DNA from: Candidula unifasciata
Lineage: Eukaryota; Mollusca; Gastropoda; Stylommatophora; Geomitridae
Direction of reading: 5' to 3'
NCBI GenBank assembly: GCA_905116865.2
Contig: CAJHNH020000815.1
Location: 160,001-224,000, forward strand
Length of the DNA: 64,000 nucleotides
Shown here one piece after another: positions 54,166 to 64,000 of the stretch. A program made the position numbers and the translations under genes. The notes under the pieces are model-generated. The model saw only the letters and a list, made by a program, of their open reading frames with translations. It did no database searches and was not told where the DNA came from. Position 1 is the stretch's first letter, and every line of letters starts with the position of its first letter.

Positions 54166-54939
54166 AGTTTTAAAAATGTACATAATGACTGATGGACCAA
54201 TGTGTATAAATTTATCATTACTGGATTACTGGATAATGATAATGGTTAATGATAATGTGTAAATGTATACACTGTATACATTTATCATTGCGGGATTTAA
54301 GAAGTGGCCCACACTTATTTAAAGTAAACAAAAAACGTACATACTGACTACTAAACTTAAATAAATGCGCTCACCTGTTTAGATATTTTTAGATTCTAAC
54401 ACTGACCTCAGACGGAATGTCGTGTAAATTTATATAATTCTTTTGAATAACAATAACAGAAGAAAGCCTACCACAAATGTTGTGGTTGTACACTGTACTC
54501 ATGACCGTATGAGAAAGACGATAATATTAATAGTTAATGATAATGTGTATACACTTATCATTGCGGGATTTAAGAAGTGGTCCACATTTGTTTAAAGTAA
54601 ACAAAAAACATGTGCATACTGACTAATGTTACTTAAATAAATGCTCTTACCTTTTTATATATTTCTAGATAAAACAATTAAAAACCGCTGTCAATTGTTT
54701 CCTTTGTAATATAACACTTAAATGTCGCGGGCGGATGTTGACGATGGAGCGTCACTACTGCGCATGCACGGTATGGTAAATCGATCGCACATGCGCATTA
54801 AGTAACGTGGCTATAATTAGAAATCACTAAAGTTATAAATATTAGTTGCGTATATAATTGCGTAAATTGTGGTCACCTATCTCTAACAGTGACAGGTTGA
54901 ATTTCAAACCACGACAGTTCAAAATCCGGTATCACAACA

Positions 54940-55017
54940 AACATATCCTGAAAATTTCAGCTAAATCGGTTCAGTAGTTTCCGAGTCTATAGGGGTGAAA
55001 CAAACACACAAACATTG

Positions 55018-55097
<80 letters not shown>

Positions 55098-55180
55098 ATG
55101 TTTGTGTGTTTGTTTATTACCTATAGACTCGGAAACTACTGAACCAATTTAGCTGAAATTTTCAGGATATGTTTGTTTCT
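54940..55180. repeat. long inverted repeat with (TA)n centre
   Basis: Left arm about 54940-55020, right arm about 55095-55180. Both share ACATATCCTGAAAATTTCAG, GGTTCAGTAGTTTCCGAGTC, and AAACACACAAACATTGAT (left orientation), with only a few mismatches over ~80 bases. The centre is ~74 bases of TA. Interpreted as the two 5' termini of oppositely oriented Helitrons. Confidence 0.92.
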
Positions 55181-57226
55181 TACTGTCGCGGTGTGAAGTA
55201 GATGGCAACATTTGTAAGGAAAATATTTTAAGTTTAGTGACATTCAATTAAAGCCACGTTTGTAAATTCGCATGCACATTAGTGGGAAAAGACTCTTTCG
55301 CCATTCGCCGTCGCGGTACAGCAAACCAGACTATCTCTATATCTGCGCAGGCAATGATTGCTACATTAACCATATTAGACAAAAAAATTTTTTTTCAAAT
55401 AACCTTCGATGAGTTAGAGAGTAGTCGGTGGATTTGGATTTGATGGGGGGGGGGGGGGAGGGGAAGCTTGTCGAAGACTATCTCCATGTCTGTGCAGACA
55501 ATGATTGCGACATTAACCGTGTTAGACACGTGCGATTTCTATTGTTGTGCCGTTTTAATAATACTTGAAGTTTATATCCAGGAAATCTGTCTATCAGAAA
55601 ACAACTGCCTGCGGTTTTGAGTTGTATTAGAATCCGGACACAGTAGTCGGGACACATCTCAATAGTTTTATTCTCTTTTCGTTGTCCAGAAGGATTGGTT
55701 GGTTGGCCGAATGGTTAGAACACTGGGCTCCCGTGCGGGAGACCACGGATCGAATTCCTAGCACGGCATATTTTTTAACCCTCACTTGCACTGTCCTAGC
55801 TACAGCACTAGCCATGCGGCTCTAAATACTAAAAGAAATGTACAGGTATGTGGGTAAACTAGTTGATAATTACTTTTGACTTTTTCGCATACTTATGATT
55901 TTATTTCAAACTTTCCAATTGCTTGGTAACGTTGTATTTTTTTTATAGATTTCCATTTATTTTCATTTTGATTTAATTATTTTGTCTGACATTGCGTTGG
56001 AATTAAGCTGTGCTGTTTACCATAGCATTCATTTCGTAATTATGGTGGATTTTTCGTTTTCGTTGCTTTTCACTTGTTTTTTTTTTTTTTTTCCTCAACT
56101 GCTTCGATGAGGAAAAGAATAGTCGGTGAATTAAGGGAGGAGTGGGTGTGGGTTGGGGGGGGGGGGGGAATTTAAACTGTTAACTGAGAGAGCTTTAAGT
56201 CACAGTAGCTGTCTTACAAACTTAAAGTAGCATCAGCAGTAGCAGAAGTGGTTGGGCGGTTACACAGTAGTGCTATCATGCCGGAGACCGTACGCAAGGT
56301 GATGTCGTTTTTCTGTCGGGGAGCGAAAGTTCACATCCTGACCTGACCAGTCCGCGGCGATAACACTAGCCATGCGGGGCCAAATCTTTTGGCTCACGAC
56401 TCCATGTCTACTCCGATGGTGAAACAGATAGCAGTGACATTATGCTAATTATTGTGGTGGTGGTGGTAGTAGTTGTACTGATTCTTGAAAGATGAGGTGG
56501 TAAATATTACACTAGCAGTATTTACTAATCATTACAATTCCTGCTCCCCATTTTAGTCCGGATGAACAGTGATGTCCAGTTACAAAAAATATTGTCAAGT
56601 GATGACTTTCAAATCATTTGAAGAGGGAGAGAGCAGTAATCGGTTGATGGGGGAGGGGAGGGTTATAACTGAGATTGTTAACTTAAATAGCATAACACAT
56701 GATTTTAAAGTTGTCATTTCCTAATTTGTTTATATTTTACTAACGCTACCTGTGTTATTCTCAATTTTTTAATGATTTACTTGCTTATTTACAAGTACAG
56801 CAGTAAGCTTTATTTCCGTCTCTTCAAAAAAATAGAAACAGTTTTAACATGTGATTACCAAATAACAATTTTTTTAACTGTCCTAATATTACCATTTAAA
56901 CGACCACTAATACAAAGACACAATTATATGTTGCATGTTCCGAAGTCAGCTAACCAGACTATCTCTACATCTATGCAGACAATGATTGCGACATTAACTA
57001 TCTTAGAACGTGTGAATTATATTGTCTTTCTTTTCCAAGAACCTTCAATGTGGGAGAGAGTAGTAGGTGGATTTGAGGGCGGGGGGGGGGGGGAGATTGA
57101 ATACTATCTCTATATCTGCGCAGACAATGATTGCGACATTAACCATATTAGACACGTGCAATTTCTATTTTTTTTCTTCTATTGAGCCAAACTATGCCAC
57201 AGCAACGCGTGGCCGGGTACAGCTAG
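55095..57226 (+). mobile_element. non-autonomous Helitron, plus strand, with CTAG terminus
   Basis: The 3' end at 57226 reads GCCACAGCAACGCGTGGC (GCCAC/GTGGC hairpin), CGGGTACAG, CTAG, then T: the hairpin-plus-CTRR 3' end of Helitrons with a T following. The 5' end is taken as the right palindrome arm. 55950-56120 matches the 3' UTR of the minus-strand copy. Four copies of a segment with ACTATCTCTATATCTGCGCA and ATGATTGCGACATTAACC lie at 55331, 55479, 56957 and 57101. No coding region. Confidence 0.8.
55688..55795 (+). mobile_element. tRNA-like SINE head
   Basis: GGCCGAATGGTTAGAACACT (box A-like) and CACGGATCGAATTCCTAGC (box B-like) about 35 bases apart. No acceptor-stem pairing is obvious, so this is a SINE head rather than a tRNA gene. 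It lies inside the plus-strand Helitron. Confidence 0.5.
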
Positions 57227-57413
57227 TTTTAAATAAACAATGAATGCATATGATAACTAAGTGAGCGATGTTCATTCATTTCAGTTCTGGTAGGTTGATT
57301 ATGATTTTCCGATTATGCCTAAAACTATTCAATAAACATGGTTATTTAAAATTATGGATACATTTTCATTCATGTATATTTGCTTGAATTACATTACACG
57401 TGGATACTATTCA

Positions 57414-57417
<4 letters not shown>
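57227..57417. other. non-coding flank of the Helitron
   Basis: AT-rich unique sequence immediately after the CTAG end. Nothing recognised. Confidence 0.5.
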
Positions 57418-57476
<59 letters not shown>

Positions 57477-58030
57477 TATTACATGAACGACACGATTCTG
57501 TACATTTTATAACATGAACGACACGATTCTGTATATTTATAACATGAACAATATGATTCTGTATATTAATAACATGAACGACACGACTCTGTATATTTTA
57601 TTGGGATTTTAACACCCTCCGGACTGAATTGCCAACAGTTTCATTTAAACTCCCAGGGGATTGAACTGCCCTCACAGTTTTATCTCCAAATCCCTTGTTA
57701 TGGCCCCTGGTACTTCACAGGGAGTATTTATTCAAAGAGGCAAGAAGTTTTTCGTTTTTTTTACCAACACCAGTTACCAGTGTAGGCATTCTGAATTTCA
57801 ACCATCAACCCGGCTGCTTCGAGATACCAGCTAAGTTTGATTTGTATGTGCTGATGAAGGCTCCATAGCCGCAACGTTCAAGTTTTGTTGGTATTTGTTA
57901 TATTATGAAGCTTGCTAATATACTTTTCGTTCGGTTTTGTATCTGTTCTTGATATATATTTTACGACATGAACGACACGATCCTCTATTTTTTTATGACA
58001 TGAACAACACGACCCTGTATATTTTGTGAC
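57418..58030. repeat. (GA)n followed by a ~30-bp minisatellite split by an insertion
   Basis: GA tract at 57418-57471. Units with ACATGAACGACACGATTCTG and TATATTTTAT occupy 57472-57600 and resume at 57950-58030. The ~350 bp between (57601-57950) is unrelated and probably an inserted element. It contains GTGCTGATGAAGGCTCCATA then GCCGCAACG, resembling a damaged hammerhead ribozyme core. Confidence 0.8.
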
Positions 58031-58221
58031 ATAAAATTAGCATACCCATCTACTTTGTCGGTCTGACTGAGACTTCAGCTTCACATAATATTGACTGTAA
58101 ACTTTCTGTATTTTATTGTCTTGCCAGTATAGAGCTCTCCTTATTGGTCGTCCGTTAAATTGGAAAATCTGAGACTTGGATTGAGGTTCATAAAATTTCG
58201 GGAAGCCATGTGAAGACTGTG

Positions 58222-58495
58222 CGGCGTCCGTGGCTAAGGCGTTGCGAGTCCGACTCGTAAGCCAGCATACCGCGATCGAAACCCACTGCAGGCTGCGTGG
58301 ATTTTTGTCGTGGTATGGGACGTCGCAGGTCGACCCAGCCTAAAATGGGTACCAGGATGGGCTGTCCTGGGAAAGTAAAGACAACCGGCGTAATGCTGAC
58401 CACATTACCCACAGAGTGCTGATGGTCTGTAAAAATATGGGACGCTCTGTCCATATGCCCGATGCGCCGAAAGGCGTGAAAAGGGAACTTTACTT
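58222..58495 (+). mobile_element. tRNA-derived SINE (third type)
   Basis: The head has TCCGTGGCTAAGGCGTTGCG (box A-like) and CGCGATCGAAACCCACTG (box B-like). The body contains GGTACCAGGATGGGCTGTCC and ATGCCCGATGCGCCGAAAGG and ends in AACTTTACTTACTTTC with a T-run. No second copy is in the window. Confidence 0.72.
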
Positions 58496-59030
58496 ACTTT
58501 CTTTTTTTTACTTATGTGAAGTCTGTAATGCAATTGGTTGACTGTAAGGTCAAGGGGTCAAAGTATAAATTAAAAGTGAATTTGCTCGCGAAAAGATTAT
58601 TAACTCTTTGAACTCTTTTCCTGCTCTTGGATTATTCATAATAGCTGTGTTATTTGTTTGATGTAAATAACATTGTTCAAATCAATACCCGTTTAGCTAC
58701 ACTGTTTTCTCTGTAATGTTTGCAGCAAAGAGTCTGTGTTCACATACATTTAAACTAATAAAACAAAAGTATCTCCCGTTTTATGTGTTCGAATTGTATA
58801 TTTTGTTTGTGATGTTGCTGGCTTGAAAAGACGGAGTTAACATCAAAGAACAAACGGGAACGTAAAACAAGAAATAGGGACACTTAACTTTTCACCCAGT
58901 TAAAGAGAGTTTGATGGACCACGTTCAGCAAAAAAACATATTATCGATCTGAATATCTCCAGGCTGGTAGAGGTCATGACTCAACGCAACACTGTGTTTC
59001 ATTATGAGGGATAGCAAACGCATTCTCTCT
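58496..59030. other. non-coding interval, no gene seen
   Basis: AT-rich with no recognisable coding or repeat features. Confidence 0.45.
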
Positions 59031-59872
<842 letters not shown>

Positions 59873-59984
59873 CTCGCTCTATAGATTTAGCAACATGAAG
59901 ACTTGGAGAAGCTTCTTTTACAATCATTACATATCGTTTCTACTTCTTCTGTAAGTCCATGCCGTGTGACTTGGGTAGTCATGT

Positions 59985-60245
59985 AAATGCACAATTGTTT
60001 GTCTCGTGTACTTTCAGTCAACTCGGATACAGATGATCCTCCATGCCATGATGTCAAACTGTCCTGCCTTTTTTTCTCTCGGTTTCCCTCTGCATCTCCT
60101 CCACTCCAACTTTCCTTCTGTCACATGTACTACAGCTTTCTCCTTCTCATCGTTAACCAAAGAAGGCAGTTTGTCTTTTTCGGATGTGGGGGCAATCAGT
60201 TCTCTTCGTCAATTTAAAACCACATCCCCGCAACTTCCAAATATG
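59985..60245 (-). pseudogene. LINE 3' end relic (group R), minus strand
   Basis: Minus-strand frames read RTDCPHIRKRQTAF, then a decayed stretch. Plus-strand landmark GATGATCCTCCATGCCATGA and TGTCAAACTGT is shared with the start of the intron 1 relic at 21150. Inactive. Confidence 0.65.
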
Positions 60246-60536
60246 TTTTTGACACATCTTTAACAACCCTACAACTGTTGGTGTAATTTGTGAACTATTT
60301 ATTTAGGTACTACAGGTTATTAGCAGGGTAACTGATGCAGTGATCTAGCATAAGAATGGAGGTCGAGGCGTTAACTGCAGTCTTCCAGTAGCTAGAGAAC
60401 AAGAAGCATAGACATGTCATAATTGTAACTAGGGATGTACCGAATATTCGCTTCGTATTAGCTTCGGGGCCGAATAGTAGACCTAATAACTATTCACTAT
60501 TCGGCAGAATAGTTGCTGTCGAGCCGAATACGAATA

Positions 60537-60737
60537 GTGGTAACCTTACACCCGTTTTATGACTGGTGGAAAATGAACATATCAAGATTTCCCACCTTGG
60601 TTCATACTGTCAAGTGTTATCTTTGTGCACCACCTACGAGCGTACCAAGTGAACGTCTGTTTAGTACTGCTGGGAATACATTCAGTGAGAAAAGAAGCTG
60701 CCTAAATGCTGACAACATCTGTATTCGTGGTGATTAG
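60537..60737 (+). pseudogene. hAT transposase C-terminal dimerisation domain remnant
   Basis: Reads LHPFYDWWKMNISRFPTLVH, then YLCAPPTSVPSERLFSTAGN and KRSCLNADN. This is the hAT dimerisation region (PxxWW, then PxTSVPSERxFSxAG). The N-terminal BED finger and catalytic domain are absent, so this is an internal-deletion derivative. Confidence 0.92.
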
Positions 60738-60784
60738 TAAGTTTGTGATTACATTTTGGCTGATATTTTAAAGTTGAAAATGTG

Positions 60785-61470
60785 GTCTGAATAGTGGGAA
60801 GACAGAAGTAATGGTGGTATGAAAGAAAGTAATTATTTCTAAATGTGTAATAAAAGTCGATGGTGTTATTTTATGACAAGTACATAAATTTAAGTATATG
60901 GGCACATGAATAACATCAGATGAAAGATGCATTACTGAAAAAAGAAACAGAATAGGACAGGCAAAAACTGCATTTTATAAAATGAAGAACATCTTATGCA
61001 ATATATCTTTGTCACGGAAGGTTAGAAAAAATTCTTGCTTGCTGCATACATCCAGTTTTAACATATGGCTGTGAGTCCTGGACAATCGGTAGGCAGGCCA
61101 AACAATTTTTTTAGGCCTCAGAGATGTGGTTTTATATGACAATGCCTATAAAATGCTTTGGGCAGCCAAATAAAAGGAGCCAAGAGGTTTTGAAAGATGC
61201 GGGAGCCCGAAGACAACTCATCACAGACATCAGAAGAAGACAGTCATCCTTTTTCGGCCATGTTAAGGGAAGAGGGAAAATGGAACATGTGGTGACCACT
61301 GGAAAGATCTGTGGAAGGAGGGATAGAGGAAGACAACGAGAGAAGATTCTTGACAGTCTTGTTGCATGGCATGAAGATGTGTCAGCACACGAACTAATAC
61401 ATGCTGCAGAAAATCGCAGACTCTGGCGAGGCATGGTCTCCCACGCCAGTCGGCAAGGCACCTAATGATG
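60785..61470 (+). pseudogene. LINE C-terminal relic (group R) nested in the hAT element
   Basis: With shifts: VIKVDGVIL, KFKYMGT, ITSDERCITEKRNRIGQAK, FYKMKNILCN and GAGCTGTGAGT-type CESW. The final 113 codons are open: KDAGARRQLITDIRRRQSSF, FGHVKGRGKMEHVVTTGKI, GRRDRGRQREKILDSLVAWH and HASRQGT. It ends in ATGATGATGAT, a simple 3' tail. It inserted into hAT sequence after the hAT had entered the group H LINE. Confidence 0.87.
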
Positions 61471-61974
61471 ATGATACACTATTCGTATTTGACCGAATAG
61501 TGAAAATCACTGTTCGGTACAGCCCTAATTGCAACACACTCTGAAAGCATGCTGAGAAAGATGAAGACAGGAATGCTTTAAGCAGAGTGGCTAGCTTCAC
61601 TGTTGGATCTTTTCTCCATGCTATGCCGATGTGGTGGGCGATGCACAGTCAGACATATGGGCTGGATCTGCAACACCGGGTGGTGAATTGATGCATGACA
61701 GAGCAAATGTTGTCAGGGCCCTTTGGGACCAAGCAACGGAGTCAGAAGCGAAACAGGATTATTATGGCCTGGAGAGAACGAGGCACCTGGGTGTAACCAG
61801 AGGGTCTGGTCGGATCACTACACTCAGAGGAAAGGCAAGACGGACATATCACCAGATTACGACCGATACAGTTTGTACTGGAACTCTGCGATGGCTGATC
61901 AACATGAGGAGGGAGAGCGCAAAGGAACACCCCGAGTGCTGTGATGTCAATTCTTGACTCAACTGATGCGGCGA

Positions 61975-62262
61975 GGCTCCACGTGTGGGCTCCGGGGCCC
62001 TGTTAAGGGTAAAACAAGAATAGACCCACTGCCTACCCAAAAGCATGTCGTAAAAGTCTTTGGGATATTCCTTCATGGTCAAAGTCTGCATATGCATCTG
62101 CCTGAGAGGCAAGGAACCAACAGTCTGCATACAAATTAGTCAGATCCGTCAAACGGATGCACCCGCAACATTCAAGTTCTGGAACAGGACTGTAGTCTGG
62201 AAGTGGAAGATCAGCCAGAAATTTCCAATAGAGTTTACAGCTGGTGAGCGCGAAGAACCGAA
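61975..62262 (+). mobile_element. family A retroposon copy
   Basis: CACGTGTGGGCTCCGGGGCC, AATAGACCCACTGCC, AAAGCATGTCGTAAAAGTC, CTGCCTGAGAGGCAAGGAAC, AAACGGATGCACCCGC, TACAGCTGGTGAGCGCGAAG. The tail is irregular (AAGAACCGAAGAAAAAAG). Confidence 0.88.
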
Positions 62263-62354
62263 GAAAAAAGTTGAGATACTTTGATTCGAACTACAAAGAT
62301 TGCCTCTTAAATAAATAATGAATAGAATCTTCAATCCAGATGATGATGACGATG

Positions 62355-62845
62355 ATGATGACACCCGGGGATACAACGTGCCACAATTCGGATGACGATC
62401 ACTCGGGGATAGGTCCCAGAAACCCCGTACAACCAGTAGTTTGGGTTATATTAGGGCCCCCGGCAACAGTCGGAGTAGGGATGAGAATGTGGTGGAGGTG
62501 GTAACTGCAGCTTTCCAGTGGCTAGAGAACAAGTTGCTTTAAAACAACAGAAAATTACCTCCGACATTTGGGACGAGGTTTTATTTCTTAAGGTGATTTC
62601 CTTCAGACACAAACCAAGTCTTTCCTACAATCCACCGGGTTGTTCGTTTGTACAAATTTCCACCCCTACCCGCCTCCAACATTTCAGTGAGGTAAATCTA
62701 GGAAAAGACCAATGGTTACTCGGCATTTGCAATGATCAAACAATTACTGTTCTCATCAGAATTGGAACTCTGCGCTTGCTGCTGAAGATGGCGACGGAGC
62801 GTTTATGGGAATGTATCGTGTGCGTTGACGTCGATTCCTAATTCA
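62355..62845 (+). mobile_element. family B fragment followed by group H LINE pieces
   Basis: 62355-62485 keeps AACGTGCCACAATTCGGATG, GGTCCCAGAAACCCC and GGCAACAGTCGGAGTAGGG. 62486-62545 reads as an RNase H start (VVTAAFQWLENK out of one frame). 62740-62845 is the group H terminus (IGTLRLLLKMATERLWEC then VDVDS, stop, AATTCAAC). Confidence 0.75.
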
Positions 62846-63169
62846 ACATTCAACATTGACAACTTGGGGAGCTTGTCCATTTTAAACCACACAACAATGA
62901 CGCTAGATACAATATAAAACTGTCATACTTAATAATGCCAAAACGCCATTCGCGACATGCTTGTTCAAATAACAACCGCATTTTTTTCTCACCCCTTCCC
63001 TTTTCCCCCAATAAAACACAAAAACTGATGTTGGGTGAAACCCATACGAGGGGTCTAGACAGACACATGAAGACGTTGAAATGGGGATTTTGTGTGTGTG
63101 TGTGTGTTTACTAATGTTGACCCTTTTTTTTTAAATTTCTCCAGATGAAAAGGTGTGCGTGTTCTTTTT
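62846..63169. other. non-coding interval, no gene seen
   Basis: A (GT)n stretch is at 63092-63107 and a T-run at 63125. Nothing recognised. Confidence 0.45.
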
Positions 63170-63560
63170 CTTCTTTTTTCATTACTCCTGAAATGTCTCG
63201 CGGCGTCAGGGCAGGAAGAAATCTTTAAACGAGCCCTTCTGTTCGCTTCGTATAAAGTACTTTTAAGTGTCTCTGATATTTCTGCAGTCCATAATCTGCG
63301 TGGTCGACCTCTGGCTCCATTACCGTTCTATCTGTATAACACTGCTGTCTGTGGTCTCCTGTCTGATGCCAATCTTATTACATTACTAAACCATTTATTT
63401 TGTTGTCTACATATAAAATTCAGTGCTGTTTCTGTGCCGACCATCTTCCTGATATCACTGTTCCTAAGTCGATCTTTCCTCGTTACACCTAGCTTAGTGC
63501 GCAAACATTTCATTTCTGTCGTGACTTTTTTTCCATCAGTCTTAGGTGTTTATCTCTGTA
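63170..63560 (-). pseudogene. LINE 3' end relic (group Q), minus strand
   Basis: Minus-strand frame reads KCLRTKLGVTRKDRLRNSDI, RKMVGTETALNFICRQQNKW and FSNVIRLASDRRPQTAVLYR. Then, after a stop, GARGRPRRLWTAEISETLK-like sequence. This is the thumb-to-C-terminal region of a LINE ORF2. Inactive. Confidence 0.85.
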
Positions 63561-63669
63561 CGTTCACCTTGAGTTGTATCCACCACGGTTCTAAATTGTC
63601 ATTTAGTTTTCAGTTATTTCAACTCATATCGTTTCGTAAAACATGCCTAAACTTTATGTACTTAAGTAA

Positions 63670-63750
63670 TGTGCGGCAGTCATCGTGGTGTAGCGGCTCG
63701 ACTCCCGCATGCTGATCTGAAGGTCGTTGTTCAAATCTGATACTTGATAG
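63670..63750 (+). mobile_element. tRNA-like SINE head
   Basis: CGTGGTGTAGCGGCTCGACT (box A-like) and GGTCGTTGTTCAAATCTG (box B-like). Resembles 25331-25400. No tRNA acceptor stem is evident. Confidence 0.55.
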
Positions 63751-63894
63751 GGCAACAGCTGTGAGGAAATTATAAGTTGAAACGTGTAAAACCTGCGCTT
63801 GTGGGATTGTGGGATATATTGGACGAAGAAATGGAGAGAGAAGGCATAGAAATACAAGAGCGGGAGCATGAGAATCAGAAGAAAGATGAAGCGC

Positions 63895-64000
63895 CTAGGA
63901 TTAAGGCATGTTGAGAAAGATGGACGCAGGCAAGCTCCGTGCAGAGTGGCAAGTAACGCTTCCAGAGGTCCCAGTTAGTTAGCGTTCCTTGGATATTTTC
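63895..64000 (+). pseudogene. group H LINE RNase H fragment, cut by window end
   Basis: Reads MLRKMDAGKLRAEWQVTLPE with a following stop, matching MLRKVDKGLLRAEWQ at 38458. It runs off the window, so the copy may be longer. Confidence 0.75.

Larger units (their letters stand above)
50165..55020 (-). mobile_element. decayed Helitron (rolling-circle transposon), minus strand
   Basis: Inferred extent. The 5' terminus (left palindrome arm) is near 55020, coding remnants of the Rep-helicase protein lie between 52976 and 50409, and a 3' UTR homologous to the plus-strand Helitron (TAGCTGTGGCATAGTTTGGC) reaches 50165 at a (TA)n tract. Internal copies of the 3' terminus (CTAGCTGTACCC on the plus strand) lie at 50937 and 51116. 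The Rep nuclease domain and most of the helicase are absent, so it cannot move itself. Confidence 0.75.
60430..61527. mobile_element. hAT-type element with 8-bp target duplication
   Basis: Terminal inverted repeats TAGGGATGTACCGAA (60430) and, in reverse complement, TAGGGCTGTACCGAA (ending 61527). Flanks ATTGTAAC (60422-60429) and ATTGCAAC (61528-61535) form an 8-bp duplication with one substitution, the hAT size. Subterminal CGAATAGT/ACTATTCG motifs recur near both ends. The interior holds a transposase scrap and a nested LINE. Confidence 0.92.
60330..61957 (+). pseudogene. group H LINE RNase H relic, split by a hAT insertion
   Basis: 60340-60429 encodes SLRMEVEALTAVF then HVIIVT. The frame is interrupted by the hAT element and resumes at 61536 with HSESMLRKMKTGML, then LMHDRANVVRALWDQ in a shifted frame and HPECCDVNS at the end (61957). 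Reading across the insertion restores the TDSQSMLRK-type RNase H motif, except that catalytic Asp is His (CAC) here. Stops and shifts show it was already decaying. Confidence 0.87.

Noticed and set aside
54940..55180. Palindrome as a replication origin or hairpin-ended DNA
   Set aside because: The arms continue into Helitron sequence on both sides; opposed transposon ends explain the symmetry.

Overview
This window is a stretch of eukaryotic (metazoan) genomic DNA, most likely from a mollusc and probably a gastropod. It has one intron-containing gene with GT-AG splice sites, a decayed receptor of the kind expanded in gastropod chemosensory families, and an extreme load of microsatellites, minisatellites and decayed transposons. 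Nothing in it looks prokaryotic. The taxon is an inference from gene types and repeat style; no species is named.

The one gene that looks intact is a five-exon cytosolic sulfotransferase (+ strand, 20343-30132, predicted 302 aa). All exon phases agree and the PAPS-binding and catalytic motifs are present. Its introns hold most of the interesting structure. Intron 1 has a (CTT)n array on a LINE tail. Intron 2 begins with a ~2.1 kb array of a 52-bp unit derived from the exon 2 / donor-site junction. Intron 2 also carries a LINE relic split by a tRNA-derived SINE. Intron 3 has a short terminal-inverted-repeat element and an antisense relic of an endonuclease-bearing LINE. Intron 4 has a ~480-bp (CTT)n array on another LINE tail. 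A second protein gene, a seven-transmembrane receptor (- strand, 48066-49107), is broken by a stop codon and a frameshift. Two other open stretches (12689-13583 and 37822-38079, both -) are unassigned.

The rest is layered mobile DNA. I use working labels for the families. Family A is a ~288-bp retroposon ending in (AAG)n. Family B is a ~200-bp repeat beginning near CACCAGGACATCAC. Family T is a ~375-bp tRNA-derived SINE. The LINE 3' ends fall into groups P, Q, R, S, V and H, where group H carries an RNase H domain. There is also an R2/NeSL-like LINE with a restriction-like endonuclease (15890-17716), two mariner relics, a hAT deletion derivative with 8-bp target duplications (60430-61527), a MITE (two copies), and two Helitrons arranged head to head (50165-57226).

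Layout: 0-9 kb microsatellites, minisatellites and LINE tails; 9-20 kb nested transposons and the R2/NeSL-like LINE; 20-30 kb the sulfotransferase gene; 30-48 kb mariner, LINE, SINE and minisatellite DNA; 48-49 kb the receptor pseudogene; 50-57 kb the Helitron pair; 57-64 kb SINE, tetranucleotide arrays and a three-level transposon nest. The long AAG/CTT arrays lie at the 3' ends of retroposon relics and their strand matches the relic's orientation, suggesting that they are expanded poly-(AAG) tails.
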